From Arcobacter cryaerophilus gv. crypticus (GTDB taxonomy: Bacteria; Campylobacterota; Campylobacteria; Campylobacterales; Arcobacteraceae), in assembly GCF_002993025.1 (NCBI RefSeq), contig NZ_NXGI01000004.1, positions 34,964 through 98,963 on the forward strand: a stretch of 64,000 nucleotides of DNA. Direction: 5' to 3'. Below the pieces are notes generated by a model. That model saw only the letters and a program-made list of their open reading frames with translations, made no database searches and had not been told where the DNA came from. Every line of letters starts with the position of its first letter. Position 1 is the stretch's first letter. A program made the position numbers and the translations under genes. Below, piece after piece: positions 17,238-27,432 of the stretch.

Positions 17238-17598
17238 TAACAATCAAAATTTTAATCAATACAGCACAGATATAAACAATACAAGAAATAACAATCAAAA
17301 TGGACTAAATATAAACCAAAATCCATATATAAACAGCGGTGTAAATCAAAATTTTATAGGACAAAATACAAATAGTCAAGCACAAAATCAGTCAAACTCT
17401 TTTTTAAATGGTGATTTTATAAAAGGTGCATTAATTGGAGCAGTAGCAACTTACATTTTAACAAATAAAAATGCGCAAGAGAGTATTTTTGAAGCAATAA
17501 ATAAAGCAAAAAATCTTGCAACTGCTGGATTTGAAGAGCTAAAAGAGAGAATTGAAGATGCAAAAGCAGCTTCAAAAGTAAATGAACAAGAGTTCTAA
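17230..17598 (+). CDS. Asn/Gln-rich protein with glycine-zipper helix
   Basis: A 122-residue protein. Residues 1-55 are low-complexity and very rich in Asn and Gln. One glycine-rich membrane helix (FIKGALIGAVATYILT, about 63-78) follows, then a charged amphipathic helix (EELKERIEDAKAASK) to the end. The layout is YtxH-like, as in the gene at 16645. The Asn-rich region may be a consequence of AT-rich DNA or a flexible assembly region. It lies five bases before the P-type ATPase. Confidence 0.75.
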   Translation: MTNNNQNFNQYSTDINNTRNNNQNGLNINQNPYINSGVNQNFIGQNTNSQAQNQSNSFLNGDFIKGALIGAVATYILTNKNAQESIFEAINKAKNLATAGFEELKERIEDAKAASKVNEQEF

Positions 17599-17603
17599 AA
17601 ACA

Positions 17604-19721
17604 ATGAATAACAAATTTATAAAAGTTCATCAAAAAGGACTTAGAGCTAGATATAAGCTTGAAATACTAAAAGATAATTTTATAGATGAAGAGATTTTAA
17701 AAGGATATTTTAATAAATTTAATGAGATAAAAAGTATAAGAGTAAACAAAAAAGCATACTCAATAATTTTTGAACTAAAAAAAGATATCTTTGAAAAAAT
17801 AGAGAAGAGATTAAAAAGTATCTCATTGGAAACACTTTTAAAATCTGCATCAAAAAATGAAGCTAGTGTTTGTGTATCTTGTGTAACAAGCGAAGAGCCA
17901 TCTATAAAAGGAACTCTACTTGCAAGTAGTGCTTTAGTTGCCGAAAGATTGGTTACAAATAATAGTTTAAAAGCTACTATTACAACTCTTGCTTCAATTC
18001 CTCTTTTAATTGATGGTACAAAAGAGCTATTCAAGGATGGTTTAACTTCTCATGTACTTGAAGCAGCAGCTGTAGCTATTTCTATTTATAGAAAAGATTA
18101 TCTTGCTGCAAACTCAACAAATGCTATGCTAGAACTTGGTGAATACATAGAAGAAACAACAGTTCATAAAAGTGATGATTTACTAAAAGAACTAGCTAGA
18201 CCTAATATTGAAGAAGCTTGGGTTGAAAAAAAAATAGATGGAAAAATTGTAGAAGTTTTAGTAAAAACAGCTGAACTAAATATTGGTGATATTGTAGTTG
18301 TTGGAGCTGGAAGTACTATTTGTATAGATGGACATATAATAGACGGAGCTGGTACAATTAATCAAGTATCAATGACAGGTGAAGCCGAACCAATCGCAAA
18401 ATATAGAGGGGATAGAGTAATATCTGGAACTATTGTTGAAGAAGGAAGATTTAGAATTTGGGCTGAGCAAGTTGGTGCAAATACTGCAACTCAAAGAATA
18501 AAACATTATATAGAAAACTCTTTAAACGAAAAATCATCTGCTCAACTAAAAGCAAATCGTCTTGCGGACAAGCTAGTTCCTGTTACTTTAGGATTAGCAA
18601 CTGCTGCTTATATTTTCACAAAAGATTTTCAAAGAGTTGCATCTGTACTTCAAGCTGATTATTCTTGTGCTTTAAAACTTGCAACTCCTGTTGCTTTTAA
18701 ATCTACAATTTCAAAAGCTGGTCATAGCGGAATTATGATAAAAGGTGCAAAATCTATTGAAGCACTAAGTAGTGCTGATACTTTTGTTTTTGATAAAACA
18801 GGAACTCTTACAAGTGGTGAACTAGAAGTTATAAGTGTTGATTCATATGATAAAAATTGGAGTGAAGAAAAACTTTTAAATCTTACAGCTTCAACAGAAG
18901 AACACTATTTTCATCCTGTAGCTGAAGCTGTTGTAAAAGCAGCCAAAGAGAGAGGTTTCGTACATATGCATCACGAAGAGGTACAATTTATAGTAGCTCA
19001 CGGTGTAAAAACAGAAATAAAAGGTAAAAATGTAGTTATAGGAAGCAGGCACTTTTTAGAAGATGATGAAAAAATAGATTTTTCTTCATACAAAAAAGAG
19101 ATTGAAAACTCTTTAAGAAAAAGTGATACTTTACTATATGTTGGGTACGATGGCAAACTTTTAGGAACGATTGGGCTTAGTGATGAGTTACGAGAAAATA
19201 CAAAAGAGAGTATAAAAAAATTAAAATCTCTTGGTGTAAAAAATATTGTAATGTTAACAGGAGATACAAAAGCAAAAGCTCTAAAAATTGCTGATGAGTT
19301 GGGTATAAATGAAGTAAAAGCAGAACTTTTACCTCAAGATAAAGCAAATATTGTAAAAGAGTTGATGCAAGAGGGTAAAAAGGTTGCTTTTATTGGAGAT
19401 GGTATCAATGACGCTCCAGCACTTATATCTTCTCATGTTGGAATTTCAATGAGTCGTGGAGCTGATATAGCAAAAGCAACTGCTGATATTAGCCTATTAA
19501 AAGATGATATTGCTGCTGTTGTTGAAGCAAAAGAGTTTGCAAATAAAACTATGAATTTGATAAATACTAACTTCAATGCAACAGTTGGAATAAATAGTGT
19601 AATTCTTTTAGGTGCAACTTTTGGTTTATTTTCTCCGATTGTAACAGCTATATTACACAATGGAACAACAATTGGATTGCTATTAAATTCGATAAAAGGA
19701 GTAAAATTAGCAAAAAAATAG
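17604..19721 (+). CDS. P1B-type metal ATPase, P1B-6/FezB-like
   Basis: A 705-residue metal-pumping ATPase. The N-terminal ~75 residues are HMA-like without CXXC, followed by a C90-x-x-C93 pair. The actuator TGE is at 258-260, the phosphorylated Asp is D397 in DKTGT, HP is at 437-438, TGD at 552-554 and GDGIND at 598-603. In the metal-binding helix the usual CPC is replaced by DYSCALKLATP (S354-C355-A356), a pattern I associate with the P1B-6 subgroup that includes FezB of ferrosomes. It may load metal into membrane vesicles rather than export it. That role is inferred. Confidence 0.88.
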   Translation: MNNKFIKVHQKGLRARYKLEILKDNFIDEEILKGYFNKFNEIKSIRVNKKAYSIIFELKKDIFEKIEKRLKSISLETLLKSASKNEASVCVSCVTSEEPSIKGTLLASSALVAERLVTNNSLKATITTLASIPLLIDGTKELFKDGLTSHVLEAAAVAISIYRKDYLAANSTNAMLELGEYIEETTVHKSDDLLKELARPNIEEAWVEKKIDGKIVEVLVKTAELNIGDIVVVGAGSTICIDGHIIDGAGTINQVSMTGEAEPIAKYRGDRVISGTIVEEGRFRIWAEQVGANTATQRIKHYIENSLNEKSSAQLKANRLADKLVPVTLGLATAAYIFTKDFQRVASVLQADYSCALKLATPVAFKSTISKAGHSGIMIKGAKSIEALSSADTFVFDKTGTLTSGELEVISVDSYDKNWSEEKLLNLTASTEEHYFHPVAEAVVKAAKERGFVHMHHEEVQFIVAHGVKTEIKGKNVVIGSRHFLEDDEKIDFSSYKKEIENSLRKSDTLLYVGYDGKLLGTIGLSDELRENTKESIKKLKSLGVKNIVMLTGDTKAKALKIADELGINEVKAELLPQDKANIVKELMQEGKKVAFIGDGINDAPALISSHVGISMSRGADIAKATADISLLKDDIAAVVEAKEFANKTMNLINTNFNATVGINSVILLGATFGLFSPIVTAILHNGTTIGLLLNSIKGVKLAKK

Positions 19722-19797
19722 ATTTTAATAATAGTTATCAGTTTTGTTTAAGAAATTAAATAATACAATTCTTGTAATTTATTAAAGGATATATTTT

Positions 19798-19917
19798 ATG
19801 CCAATTTTATTACCATTAGCGACTTTAATCACAGGTATTTTGACAGTTAAAACTGTAAATAAAACTATAAAAACTTATGAAAGAAGAAAAAAGAGAGATG
19901 AAAGAGCTAAAATTTGA
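19798..19917 (+). CDS. 39-residue membrane microprotein
   Basis: A short frame starting at the ATG at 19798, 8 bases after an AAAGGA ribosome binding site. One hydrophobic helix (MPILLPLATLITGILTV) is followed by a very basic tail (YERRKKRDERAKI). It overlaps the start of the next gene in another frame. Size, good binding site and position at the end of the ATPase cluster support it as real. Confidence 0.6.
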   Translation: MPILLPLATLITGILTVKTVNKTIKTYERRKKRDERAKI

Positions 19918-20146
19918 TTTAGAGCTTCAAAAAGAAGTTGCAAAAATTGGAATGAGCGCAACTTTGGGTGCAACTGTTGTAACTTCAATGTTTATGAAAA
20001 ATAAAATTGCCAAAAATACTCATATTATTGCAGGTGTTGCTTTTTGTGGCTTTGCACTATGGCATCATATGCTTTACCAACCAAAAAAATCAAAAAAAGA
20101 AAATCAAAAAACTATTATTACAACAACAAACTCTTCAATAAAATAG
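19898..20146 (+). CDS. small two-helix membrane protein
   Basis: The ATG at 19898 gives 82 residues and follows a GAGAG-type site; an upstream in-frame ATG at 19877 has no clear site. Two hydrophobic segments (IGMSATLGATVVTSMFM and HIIAGVAFCGFALWHHML) form a likely helical hairpin, with a Lys-rich tail. The FALWHHMLY segment carries two histidines at the membrane edge. It overlaps the microprotein by 20 bases and closes the cluster. The family is not recognised. Confidence 0.72.
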   Translation: MKELKFDLELQKEVAKIGMSATLGATVVTSMFMKNKIAKNTHIIAGVAFCGFALWHHMLYQPKKSKKENQKTIITTTNSSIK

Positions 20147-20206
20147 ACTAAGTTTTTGTTAATTATATTTTAGATAGAATCCAAAAATTGTTGAAGGATA
20201 AAATAG

Positions 20207-20914
<708 letters not shown>

Positions 20915-20946
20915 TTCAAAATAGATTTTAAAAAGGATATTAAAAA

Positions 20947-21165
20947 ATGGAAAGATTAGAAGAGAGAATTTCAAGAGCTTTAAAACAAGTTGATAATGAT
21001 AGATATATTCTAGCAATTGCAGTTGGACAAAGAGCTGATGAGTTAAGTAAAGGTGCAAAACCACTTTTAAGCCAAAATACTCAAAAAATGAAATATACAG
21101 ATATCGCAATTGATGAAATAGCAAGTGGATTGCTAAAAATCAACGGTCTTACTGAAAAAAAATAG
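20947..21165 (+). CDS. rpoZ: RNA polymerase omega subunit
   Basis: A 72-residue omega subunit that helps beta-prime fold and supports ppGpp response. The family segment VGQRADELSKGAKPLL is present near 28-43, along with a short helical C-terminus. It lies between pyrH and the RSH gene, an arrangement that links RNA polymerase and stringent-response genes. Confidence 0.95.
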   Translation: MERLEERISRALKQVDNDRYILAIAVGQRADELSKGAKPLLSQNTQKMKYTDIAIDEIASGLLKINGLTEKK

Positions 21166-21185
21166 ATTTCTACTTAGTAGATTTT

Positions 21186-23348
21186 ATGAATTTATTCTTC
21201 AAAGAGCTACAACTAGTAAATACAATTGAAGGGGCAATAAACGAGCTTAAAAAGCAAATTGATATTAGCCCAAAACTATATGAGATTATTGATTTTATTA
21301 TCGAAGCTCATGAAGGTCAATTTAGAAAAAGCGGTGAACCTTATTCGGTTCATCCAATCTTAGTAGCAACAATAACTAGTACTTTTTCAAAAGATGAAGA
21401 TGTTATTGCAACTGCACTTCTTCACGATGTTGTAGAAGATACACCTTTTACATTAGAATTCGTTGAAGAAAAATGGGGTAAAAATGTCTCTAATATGGTT
21501 AAAGGTCTTACAAAAGTAGCAGATATTAGAGAAGAAAATTTTATCACTTCAAAAGATTCAAGCGATACAAAAATAGTTCAAGCAGCACTTACGTTTAGAA
21601 AAATGCTAATAGCATCAATTGATGATCCAAGAGTTTTAATAGTAAAACTTTGTGATAGACTTCATAATATGCTTACTCTTGCTGTTTTACCGCAACATAA
21701 ACAAAGAAGAATAGCTGAAGAGACTTTAGTTGTTTATGTTCCAATTGCAAATAGGCTAGGTATTTCAACACTTAAAAATGAGCTAGAAGATTTAGCATTT
21801 TTTTATATCTATCCAGATGAATATAAAAAAATTGATGATTTTTTAAAAGAAAGTGAACAAGCACTACAGCTTAGTTTCAATACTTTCATTGCTATTACAA
21901 AAAATTTATTAGAGAAAAATGGTTTTGAAGAAAATGATATAAAAATCTATTCAAGAATTAAACACCACTACTCAATATATTTAAAAATGCAAAGAAAAGG
22001 TATTACAATTGAAGAAGTACTTGATCTTTTTGCAATTAGAATATTAGTTCCTAATGATATAGATTGCTATAAAGCCTTAGGACATATTCATTTAGAATTT
22101 AAACCGCTTGTTTCAAGATTTAAAGATTATATAGCAACACCTAAAGAAAATGGATACAAAACTATTCATACAACAGTTTTTTATAATTCAAAAATATATG
22201 AAATTCAGATTCGTTCTTTTGATATGAATAGTGTTGCAGAGTATGGAATAGCAGCACATTGGGCATATAAAAATGGTGAAAAAGTTAGCCAATCAACAGC
22301 AGCAAATTCAAATCTAAATTGGTTAAAATCTTTAGAGTTTTCTAATGACAATATAGAAGAGTTTTATAATGAAACAAAAGAAAACTTATTTAACGATGAG
22401 ATAATAGTTTATTCTCCAAAAGGTGAAGTTTTTATTCTTCCTATTGGATCAACTGCTTATGATTATGCATTTGCTGTTCATACAAATGTCGGGAAAAAAG
22501 CAATTTCTTGCTATATAAATAAAATTAAAAAACCTCTTTTAACAGTTTTAAAAAGTACAGATATTATACAAATAGAACTAGGAAATGAAGCAATTATAAG
22601 ATGTTCTTGGATAGATATGGTAAAAACTTCAAGAGCAAAAAAACAGTTAAAATTTCTATGCATGCAAAGACAAAGAGAGATAGATGAGCTTGCTGGAAAA
22701 AATATTATAAATACTATATTTTCAAGATATTATGTTGATATTTTAGAACATTATCCAGTAAAAGGTCTATATAAAGTACCAACAAATTTACCTTTTTTAA
22801 AAAATGCAAAACAGATTGTAGAAAAAAAAGTATTAAAAGAGAAAGGGATTATGGGAAGATTTAAAATCTTCACAAGTAAAATAAAAGAGTTTAAATTTGA
22901 CAATATGCTTATTTATTCGAACTTTAATATAAACTCTGTATCATTTGATCACTGTTGTCACCCAAAATTTGGAGATGATATTATTGCATTTAGGAAATCT
23001 AACAATGCAATAATTCACCATAAAATGTGTGATAAAGCTTATTCTAAAATCAAAGAAAATGAACAAATGTTATATTGTGAATGGGCAAAAAACTCTGTTT
23101 TTCAATACAAGATGCTAATAAGTATTCCAAATACAAAAGGTGAATTAGCAAAAGTTTTAGCATATCTTTCTAAAAGTGATTTTTATATCTTAGCTTGTAC
23201 TTTTGGAAGACAAAAACACTCATATATCCAGTATTGTGATATAGAGTTTGAAATAAATAATTCAAATGTAGATGAAGTTAGACAAATTGTTGAAAAAAAT
23301 ATAAAAGTTATAGATTTTATGTCAAAAAAAGACGCATATAATAAATAA
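21186..23348 (+). CDS. spoT: bifunctional (p)ppGpp synthetase/hydrolase (RelA/SpoT)
   Basis: A 720-residue RSH protein controlling the stringent response. The hydrolase domain carries the intact HD pair (LLHDVVEDTP, residues 80-81) and CDRLHNM, so hydrolysis is likely active. The synthetase domain has NGYKTIHTTVFYNSKIYEIQIRS. A TGS domain follows near 400-465 (IIVYSPKGEVFILPIGSTAYDYAF), then a C-terminal regulatory region with an ACT-like end. As the only RSH seen here it should both make and degrade the alarmone. No strong ribosome binding site precedes the ATG. Confidence 0.95.
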   Translation: MNLFFKELQLVNTIEGAINELKKQIDISPKLYEIIDFIIEAHEGQFRKSGEPYSVHPILVATITSTFSKDEDVIATALLHDVVEDTPFTLEFVEEKWGKNVSNMVKGLTKVADIREENFITSKDSSDTKIVQAALTFRKMLIASIDDPRVLIVKLCDRLHNMLTLAVLPQHKQRRIAEETLVVYVPIANRLGISTLKNELEDLAFFYIYPDEYKKIDDFLKESEQALQLSFNTFIAITKNLLEKNGFEENDIKIYSRIKHHYSIYLKMQRKGITIEEVLDLFAIRILVPNDIDCYKALGHIHLEFKPLVSRFKDYIATPKENGYKTIHTTVFYNSKIYEIQIRSFDMNSVAEYGIAAHWAYKNGEKVSQSTAANSNLNWLKSLEFSNDNIEEFYNETKENLFNDEIIVYSPKGEVFILPIGSTAYDYAFAVHTNVGKKAISCYINKIKKPLLTVLKSTDIIQIELGNEAIIRCSWIDMVKTSRAKKQLKFLCMQRQREIDELAGKNIINTIFSRYYVDILEHYPVKGLYKVPTNLPFLKNAKQIVEKKVLKEKGIMGRFKIFTSKIKEFKFDNMLIYSNFNINSVSFDHCCHPKFGDDIIAFRKSNNAIIHHKMCDKAYSKIKENEQMLYCEWAKNSVFQYKMLISIPNTKGELAKVLAYLSKSDFYILACTFGRQKHSYIQYCDIEFEINNSNVDEVRQIVEKNIKVIDFMSKKDAYNK

Positions 23349-23362
23349 AGGTTTAATAGAAT

Positions 23363-24571
23363 ATGGAAAATAAAATAAAAGAAGCAATAGACGAAATTCA
23401 AAGAGGCGTAGCTGAAATTATTGATATTGAAGCTATTACAAAATTAATAAAAAAATATTTTGAAACAGGTGAAAATTTCTATGTAAAAGCAGGATTTGAT
23501 CCAACAGCTCCTGATATTCATCTAGGACATACAGTTTTGATACAAAAACTAGCAACTTTTCAAAAATATGGTGGAATTGTTCAATTTTTAATTGGAGATT
23601 TCACTGCAACTATTGGAGATCCAACTGGAAAAAGTGAAACTAGAAAAGTTTTAAGTAGAGATGATGTACTACTAAATGCTGAAACTTACAAAGAGCAAGT
23701 TTTTAAAATCTTAGACCCAAAAAAAACAAACGTGGTTTTTAATAGTACTTGGTTAAATGAGCTTGGAACAGCAGGACTTATAAATCTAGCTTCAAATTTA
23801 ACAGTTGCAAGAATGCTTGAGCGTGATGATTTTTCAAAAAGATATAGTTCAAACACTCCAATTGCTGTAAATGAATTTTTATATCCCCTACTTCAAGGTT
23901 ATGACTCAATTGCTTTAAATAGTGATGTAGAGCTTGGAGGAACTGACCAAAAGTTTAATTTACTTATGGGAAGAACTCTACAAAAAGCATATAACTGTAA
24001 AAAACAACAAGCAGTTTTAATGATGCCAATACTTGAAGGTCTTGATGGTGTGCAAAAGATGTCAAAATCATTAGGTAACTATATTGGTGTTACAGATGAG
24101 CCTTTTGATATGTTTGGAAAAGTTTTATCAATTTCAGATGAACTTATGTGGAGATACTTTGAACTTCTTTCAAGTAAAAGCTTAAAAGAGATTGAAGAGA
24201 TTAAAAAAGGTGTAGAAAATGGAACTCTACACCCTAAAAAAGTAAAAGAGGATTTAGCAGCTGAAATAGTTGATAGATTTCATGGTGTTGGTTCTGGGAT
24301 TGATGCAAAGCTAGAATTTGAAAAAGTTTTTGCTAAAAAAGATATTCCAACTGATATGCCAGAGTTTATATTTGAAAATGAAATTTGGATTTGCCAAGCT
24401 ATGGTTGATAGCAATTTAGTTGATTCAACTTCTCAAGCAAGACGAGATATAAAATCTAATGCAGTATCAATAAATCAAGAAAAAATAAGTGATGATAAGA
24501 TAAACTTAACATCTGGCGAACACATTTTGCAAAAAGGCAAAAAAAGTTTTGCAAAAATAATAATAAAATAG
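23363..24571 (+). CDS. tyrS: tyrosyl-tRNA synthetase
   Basis: A class I synthetase of 402 residues charging tRNA-Tyr. The HIGH-type motif is [11 protein letters not shown] near the N-terminus and the KMSKS motif is intact ([10 protein letters not shown]). An S4-like RNA-binding domain occupies the last ~60 residues. The [10 protein letters not shown] form and length fit the TyrZ-like bacterial subtype. It follows the RSH gene by 14 bases. The cognate tRNA-Tyr gene is in this window at 36239. Confidence 0.96.
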   Translation: MENKIKEAIDEIQRGVAEIIDIEAITKLIKKYFETGENFYVKAGFDPTAPDIHLGHTVLIQKLATFQKYGGIVQFLIGDFTATIGDPTGKSETRKVLSRDDVLLNAETYKEQVFKILDPKKTNVVFNSTWLNELGTAGLINLASNLTVARMLERDDFSKRYSSNTPIAVNEFLYPLLQGYDSIALNSDVELGGTDQKFNLLMGRTLQKAYNCKKQQAVLMMPILEGLDGVQKMSKSLGNYIGVTDEPFDMFGKVLSISDELMWRYFELLSSKSLKEIEEIKKGVENGTLHPKKVKEDLAAEIVDRFHGVGSGIDAKLEFEKVFAKKDIPTDMPEFIFENEIWICQAMVDSNLVDSTSQARRDIKSNAVSINQEKISDDKINLTSGEHILQKGKKSFAKIIIK

Positions 24572-24583
24572 AAGAGGCTAATT

Positions 24584-25663
24584 GTGAAAATAGGAAAATA
24601 TGAAATAAAACATCCAATAATTCAAGGTGGTATGGGTGTTGGAATTAGCTGGGATCAATTAGCAGGACATGTTAGTCTTGAAGGTGGTTTAGGAGTAATT
24701 TCAGCAGTTGGTACAGGATACTATAAAAAGCTTAGCCCAAAAGTAAATATTATTATGAAAAAAGATAAACCAAAAGAGGTTTTAAATTTTTATAGCAAAG
24801 ATGCACTAAAAGAGATATTCGATAATGCTAGAAAAATTTGTGAAAATTCACCACTTGCTTGTAATATTTTATATGCTATAAATGATTATGGAAGAGTAGT
24901 ACGTGATGCATGTGAAGCTGGTGCTAATATAATAATTACAGGAGCTGGAATTCCAACAAATATGCCAGAATTTACAAAAAACTTTCCCGATGTTGCATTG
25001 GTTCCAATAGTTTCAAGCGCAAGAGCTTTAAAGCTTATTTGTAAAAAATGGCAAAGATACAACAAACTTCCAGATGCTGTAATTGTTGAGGGACCTTTAA
25101 GTGGTGGTCATCAAGGGTTTAAGTATGAAGATTGTTATAAAGAAGAGTTTCAACTAGAAAATATTGTAACTCCTGTAATTGAAGAAGCTAAAAACTGGGG
25201 GAATATTCCTGTTATTGCAGCTGGTGGAGTTTGGGATAAAAAAGATATTGATAAATTTATCTCTTTAGGTTGTGCTGGTGTTCAAATGGCTACTAGATTT
25301 ATAGGAACAAATGAGTGTGATGCAGATGCTAAATTCAAAGATGTTTTAGTAAATGCAAAAGAAGAAGATATTATCTTAATGAGTTCTCCTGTAGGTCTTC
25401 CTGCACGTGGAGTTAAAACAAATCTTCAATTCTCAATAGAAAACCAAACAGCTCCAAAAGTTCAATGTATTTCAAACTGTGTAGCTCCATGTAATCGTGG
25501 AACTGAAGCAAAAATTGTTGGTTATTGTATTGCTGATAGACTTGGAGCTGCATACAAAGGTGATGTAGATACTGGTCTATTTTTCTCTGGTTCAAATGGA
25601 TATAAAATTGATAAGATAATCTCTGTTAAAGAATTAATGGAAAAATTAACTAAAGGAGAGTAG
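24584..25663 (+). CDS. nitronate monooxygenase (2-nitropropane dioxygenase family)
   Basis: A 359-residue FMN-dependent TIM-barrel enzyme starting at GTG behind an AGAGG site. The N-terminal IIQGGMGVGIS loop, EGPLSGGHQG and the FMN phosphate segment IPVIAAGGVWDKKD...GVQMATRF are typical. Residues near 288-300 hold a Cys cluster (CISNCVAPCN) found in a subgroup of these proteins. It oxidises alkyl nitronates in characterised members; the natural substrate here is unknown. Confidence 0.9.
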   Translation: MKIGKYEIKHPIIQGGMGVGISWDQLAGHVSLEGGLGVISAVGTGYYKKLSPKVNIIMKKDKPKEVLNFYSKDALKEIFDNARKICENSPLACNILYAINDYGRVVRDACEAGANIIITGAGIPTNMPEFTKNFPDVALVPIVSSARALKLICKKWQRYNKLPDAVIVEGPLSGGHQGFKYEDCYKEEFQLENIVTPVIEEAKNWGNIPVIAAGGVWDKKDIDKFISLGCAGVQMATRFIGTNECDADAKFKDVLVNAKEEDIILMSSPVGLPARGVKTNLQFSIENQTAPKVQCISNCVAPCNRGTEAKIVGYCIADRLGAAYKGDVDTGLFFSGSNGYKIDKIISVKELMEKLTKGE

Positions 25664-25665
25664 TT

Positions 25666-27432
25666 ATTTTAACTAAATTCTTTCTATGTCTTACGCTTAT
25701 TATCAATATATCTTTTGCCTCTAGCTTGGAAGAGCAGTATAAAGAGGCAAGGATAGAGTTTTTAAAATCTTCACTTAGAAAAGATGAAAATCAAAAAATT
25801 GATGATTTAAAAAGAATTATTGAACTAGGAAAAAAATTAAACAAAGATATAAGACCAGATGAAAAAAAATTATCTGTTTTAGATAAAAATATCAAAAGTA
25901 AGAATACTAAAAATGATAACCAATCAAAAAATAAACAATCAAATGTTTTATATTCTATAAAAAATGTTACAACTTCAAATAACTCAATAATAATTGATTT
26001 TAATGTTGATATCAAAAAAGATGATATTAAATTTTTTGAACTAAAACCTTCTCCTTTACATAGAGATGTTTTTGATATAAAAGGTTATTTCAAAGATGCT
26101 CTTGCTACAAAGTTATCAATTCAAGGTGAAGAACAAATTACAATAGGACAATTTCAACCAGATGTTTTAAGAATTGTAGTTTCAGGAAATAATAATCCAG
26201 ATACATCTTATAAAATAACAAAAAGACAACTAATAATAGATATAAATAGCAAACAATCAATAAAAAAAGATGAACAAATAAAAGAGATTTCAAAACCAGA
26301 AGCTAAAATCAGTTCAAATAGTGAAGATATGATTGATTTAAAAAATTCTATTCGTTCTATTTCATCTAGTGGAGATTTGATTAGTGTAAAATTTAATAAA
26401 AAAATATCAAAAAAAGATTTAAAGTATTCTACTCTTAAACAAAATGGAAATTTTGAATATATTTTTGATATTACTGGAAAATACAAATATGTTGAGCCTA
26501 CAAAACTAAAATTAACTAGCATAGATAAAGTTATTACTACAGATAATACAAATAGTGTAAAAATTAGATTAATAAATAAAAACAACCCTAAAATTAAATA
26601 CATTTTAAAATCAAATGAGATTATTATAGAAGTTTTGGAAACTCAAAGTGAAAAAATACAAATTCCTAAAAATAATACTGAATCAAGTAGTAAATCTAAT
26701 ATTCCAACTACAAGTTCAAAACAAGCTCAAAATACAACATCAAAAAATTCTATAAATAAAACAATAGTTATAGATGCAGGACATGGTGGAGATGATGTTG
26801 GTGCTGTTGGACCAAACAAACAGTATGAAAAAGTTATAAATTTAGAAGTAGCAAGATATCTTGAAAATATTCTAAAACAAAGAGGATATAAAGTATATTT
26901 GACTAGATCAACTGATAAATTTATAAAAGTTATGGATAGAACTATTTTGGCAAATGAGAAAAATGCTGATCTTTTTATATCTATACACACAAATGCTATG
27001 CCAAAAGAGAAAGCTAGCAGCACAAGTGGTATTGAGACATTTTTCTTAAGTCCAGCAAGAAGTGAAAGAGCAAAAAGAGTTGCTGCTTTAGAAAATAAAG
27101 ATGATATTAGAGAGATGAGTGAAAGTTCAAAAAATGTATTTTTAGAGAGCTTAAACCGCCCAAGAATTACAGCTTCTCATAAATTTGCAATAGATGTTCA
27201 ATCAGGACTTTTGCAAGCAGCTAGAACAAAATATAAAGATGTAAAAGATACTGGAGTTAAAGAGGGTCCATTTTGGGTTTTAGTTGGTGCTCAAATGCCT
27301 TCTATTCTTATTGAGTTAGGATTTATATCTCATCCTGTTGAGAGTAAAAGATTATATGAAAAAGATTATCAGCAAGTACTTGCAAATGGTATTGCTAATG
27401 GAATAGATTCTTACTTTCTAAAAAATCCTTAA
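25666..27432 (+). CDS. N-acetylmuramoyl-L-alanine amidase with probable ATT start
   Basis: The C-terminal ~230 residues are an Amidase_3 zinc domain that cleaves the peptide from peptidoglycan: IVIDAGHGGDDVGA (zinc His/Glu), LFISIHTNAM and SILIELGFISHPVE. The middle has Lys/Asn-rich linkers and beta-rich AMIN-like segments. The first usual start is a TTG at 25726, but that would discard a perfect signal peptide (ILTKFFLCLTLIINISFASS) encoded just upstream. The frame is open back to a stop at 25651, with AGGAG six to eight bases before an ATT at 25666. I therefore place the start at ATT; an exported protein is expected for this enzyme. Confidence 0.8.
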   Translation: MLTKFFLCLTLIINISFASSLEEQYKEARIEFLKSSLRKDENQKIDDLKRIIELGKKLNKDIRPDEKKLSVLDKNIKSKNTKNDNQSKNKQSNVLYSIKNVTTSNNSIIIDFNVDIKKDDIKFFELKPSPLHRDVFDIKGYFKDALATKLSIQGEEQITIGQFQPDVLRIVVSGNNNPDTSYKITKRQLIIDINSKQSIKKDEQIKEISKPEAKISSNSEDMIDLKNSIRSISSSGDLISVKFNKKISKKDLKYSTLKQNGNFEYIFDITGKYKYVEPTKLKLTSIDKVITTDNTNSVKIRLINKNNPKIKYILKSNEIIIEVLETQSEKIQIPKNNTESSSKSNIPTTSSKQAQNTTSKNSINKTIVIDAGHGGDDVGAVGPNKQYEKVINLEVARYLENILKQRGYKVYLTRSTDKFIKVMDRTILANEKNADLFISIHTNAMPKEKASSTSGIETFFLSPARSERAKRVAALENKDDIREMSESSKNVFLESLNRPRITASHKFAIDVQSGLLQAARTKYKDVKDTGVKEGPFWVLVGAQMPSILIELGFISHPVESKRLYEKDYQQVLANGIANGIDSYFLKNP

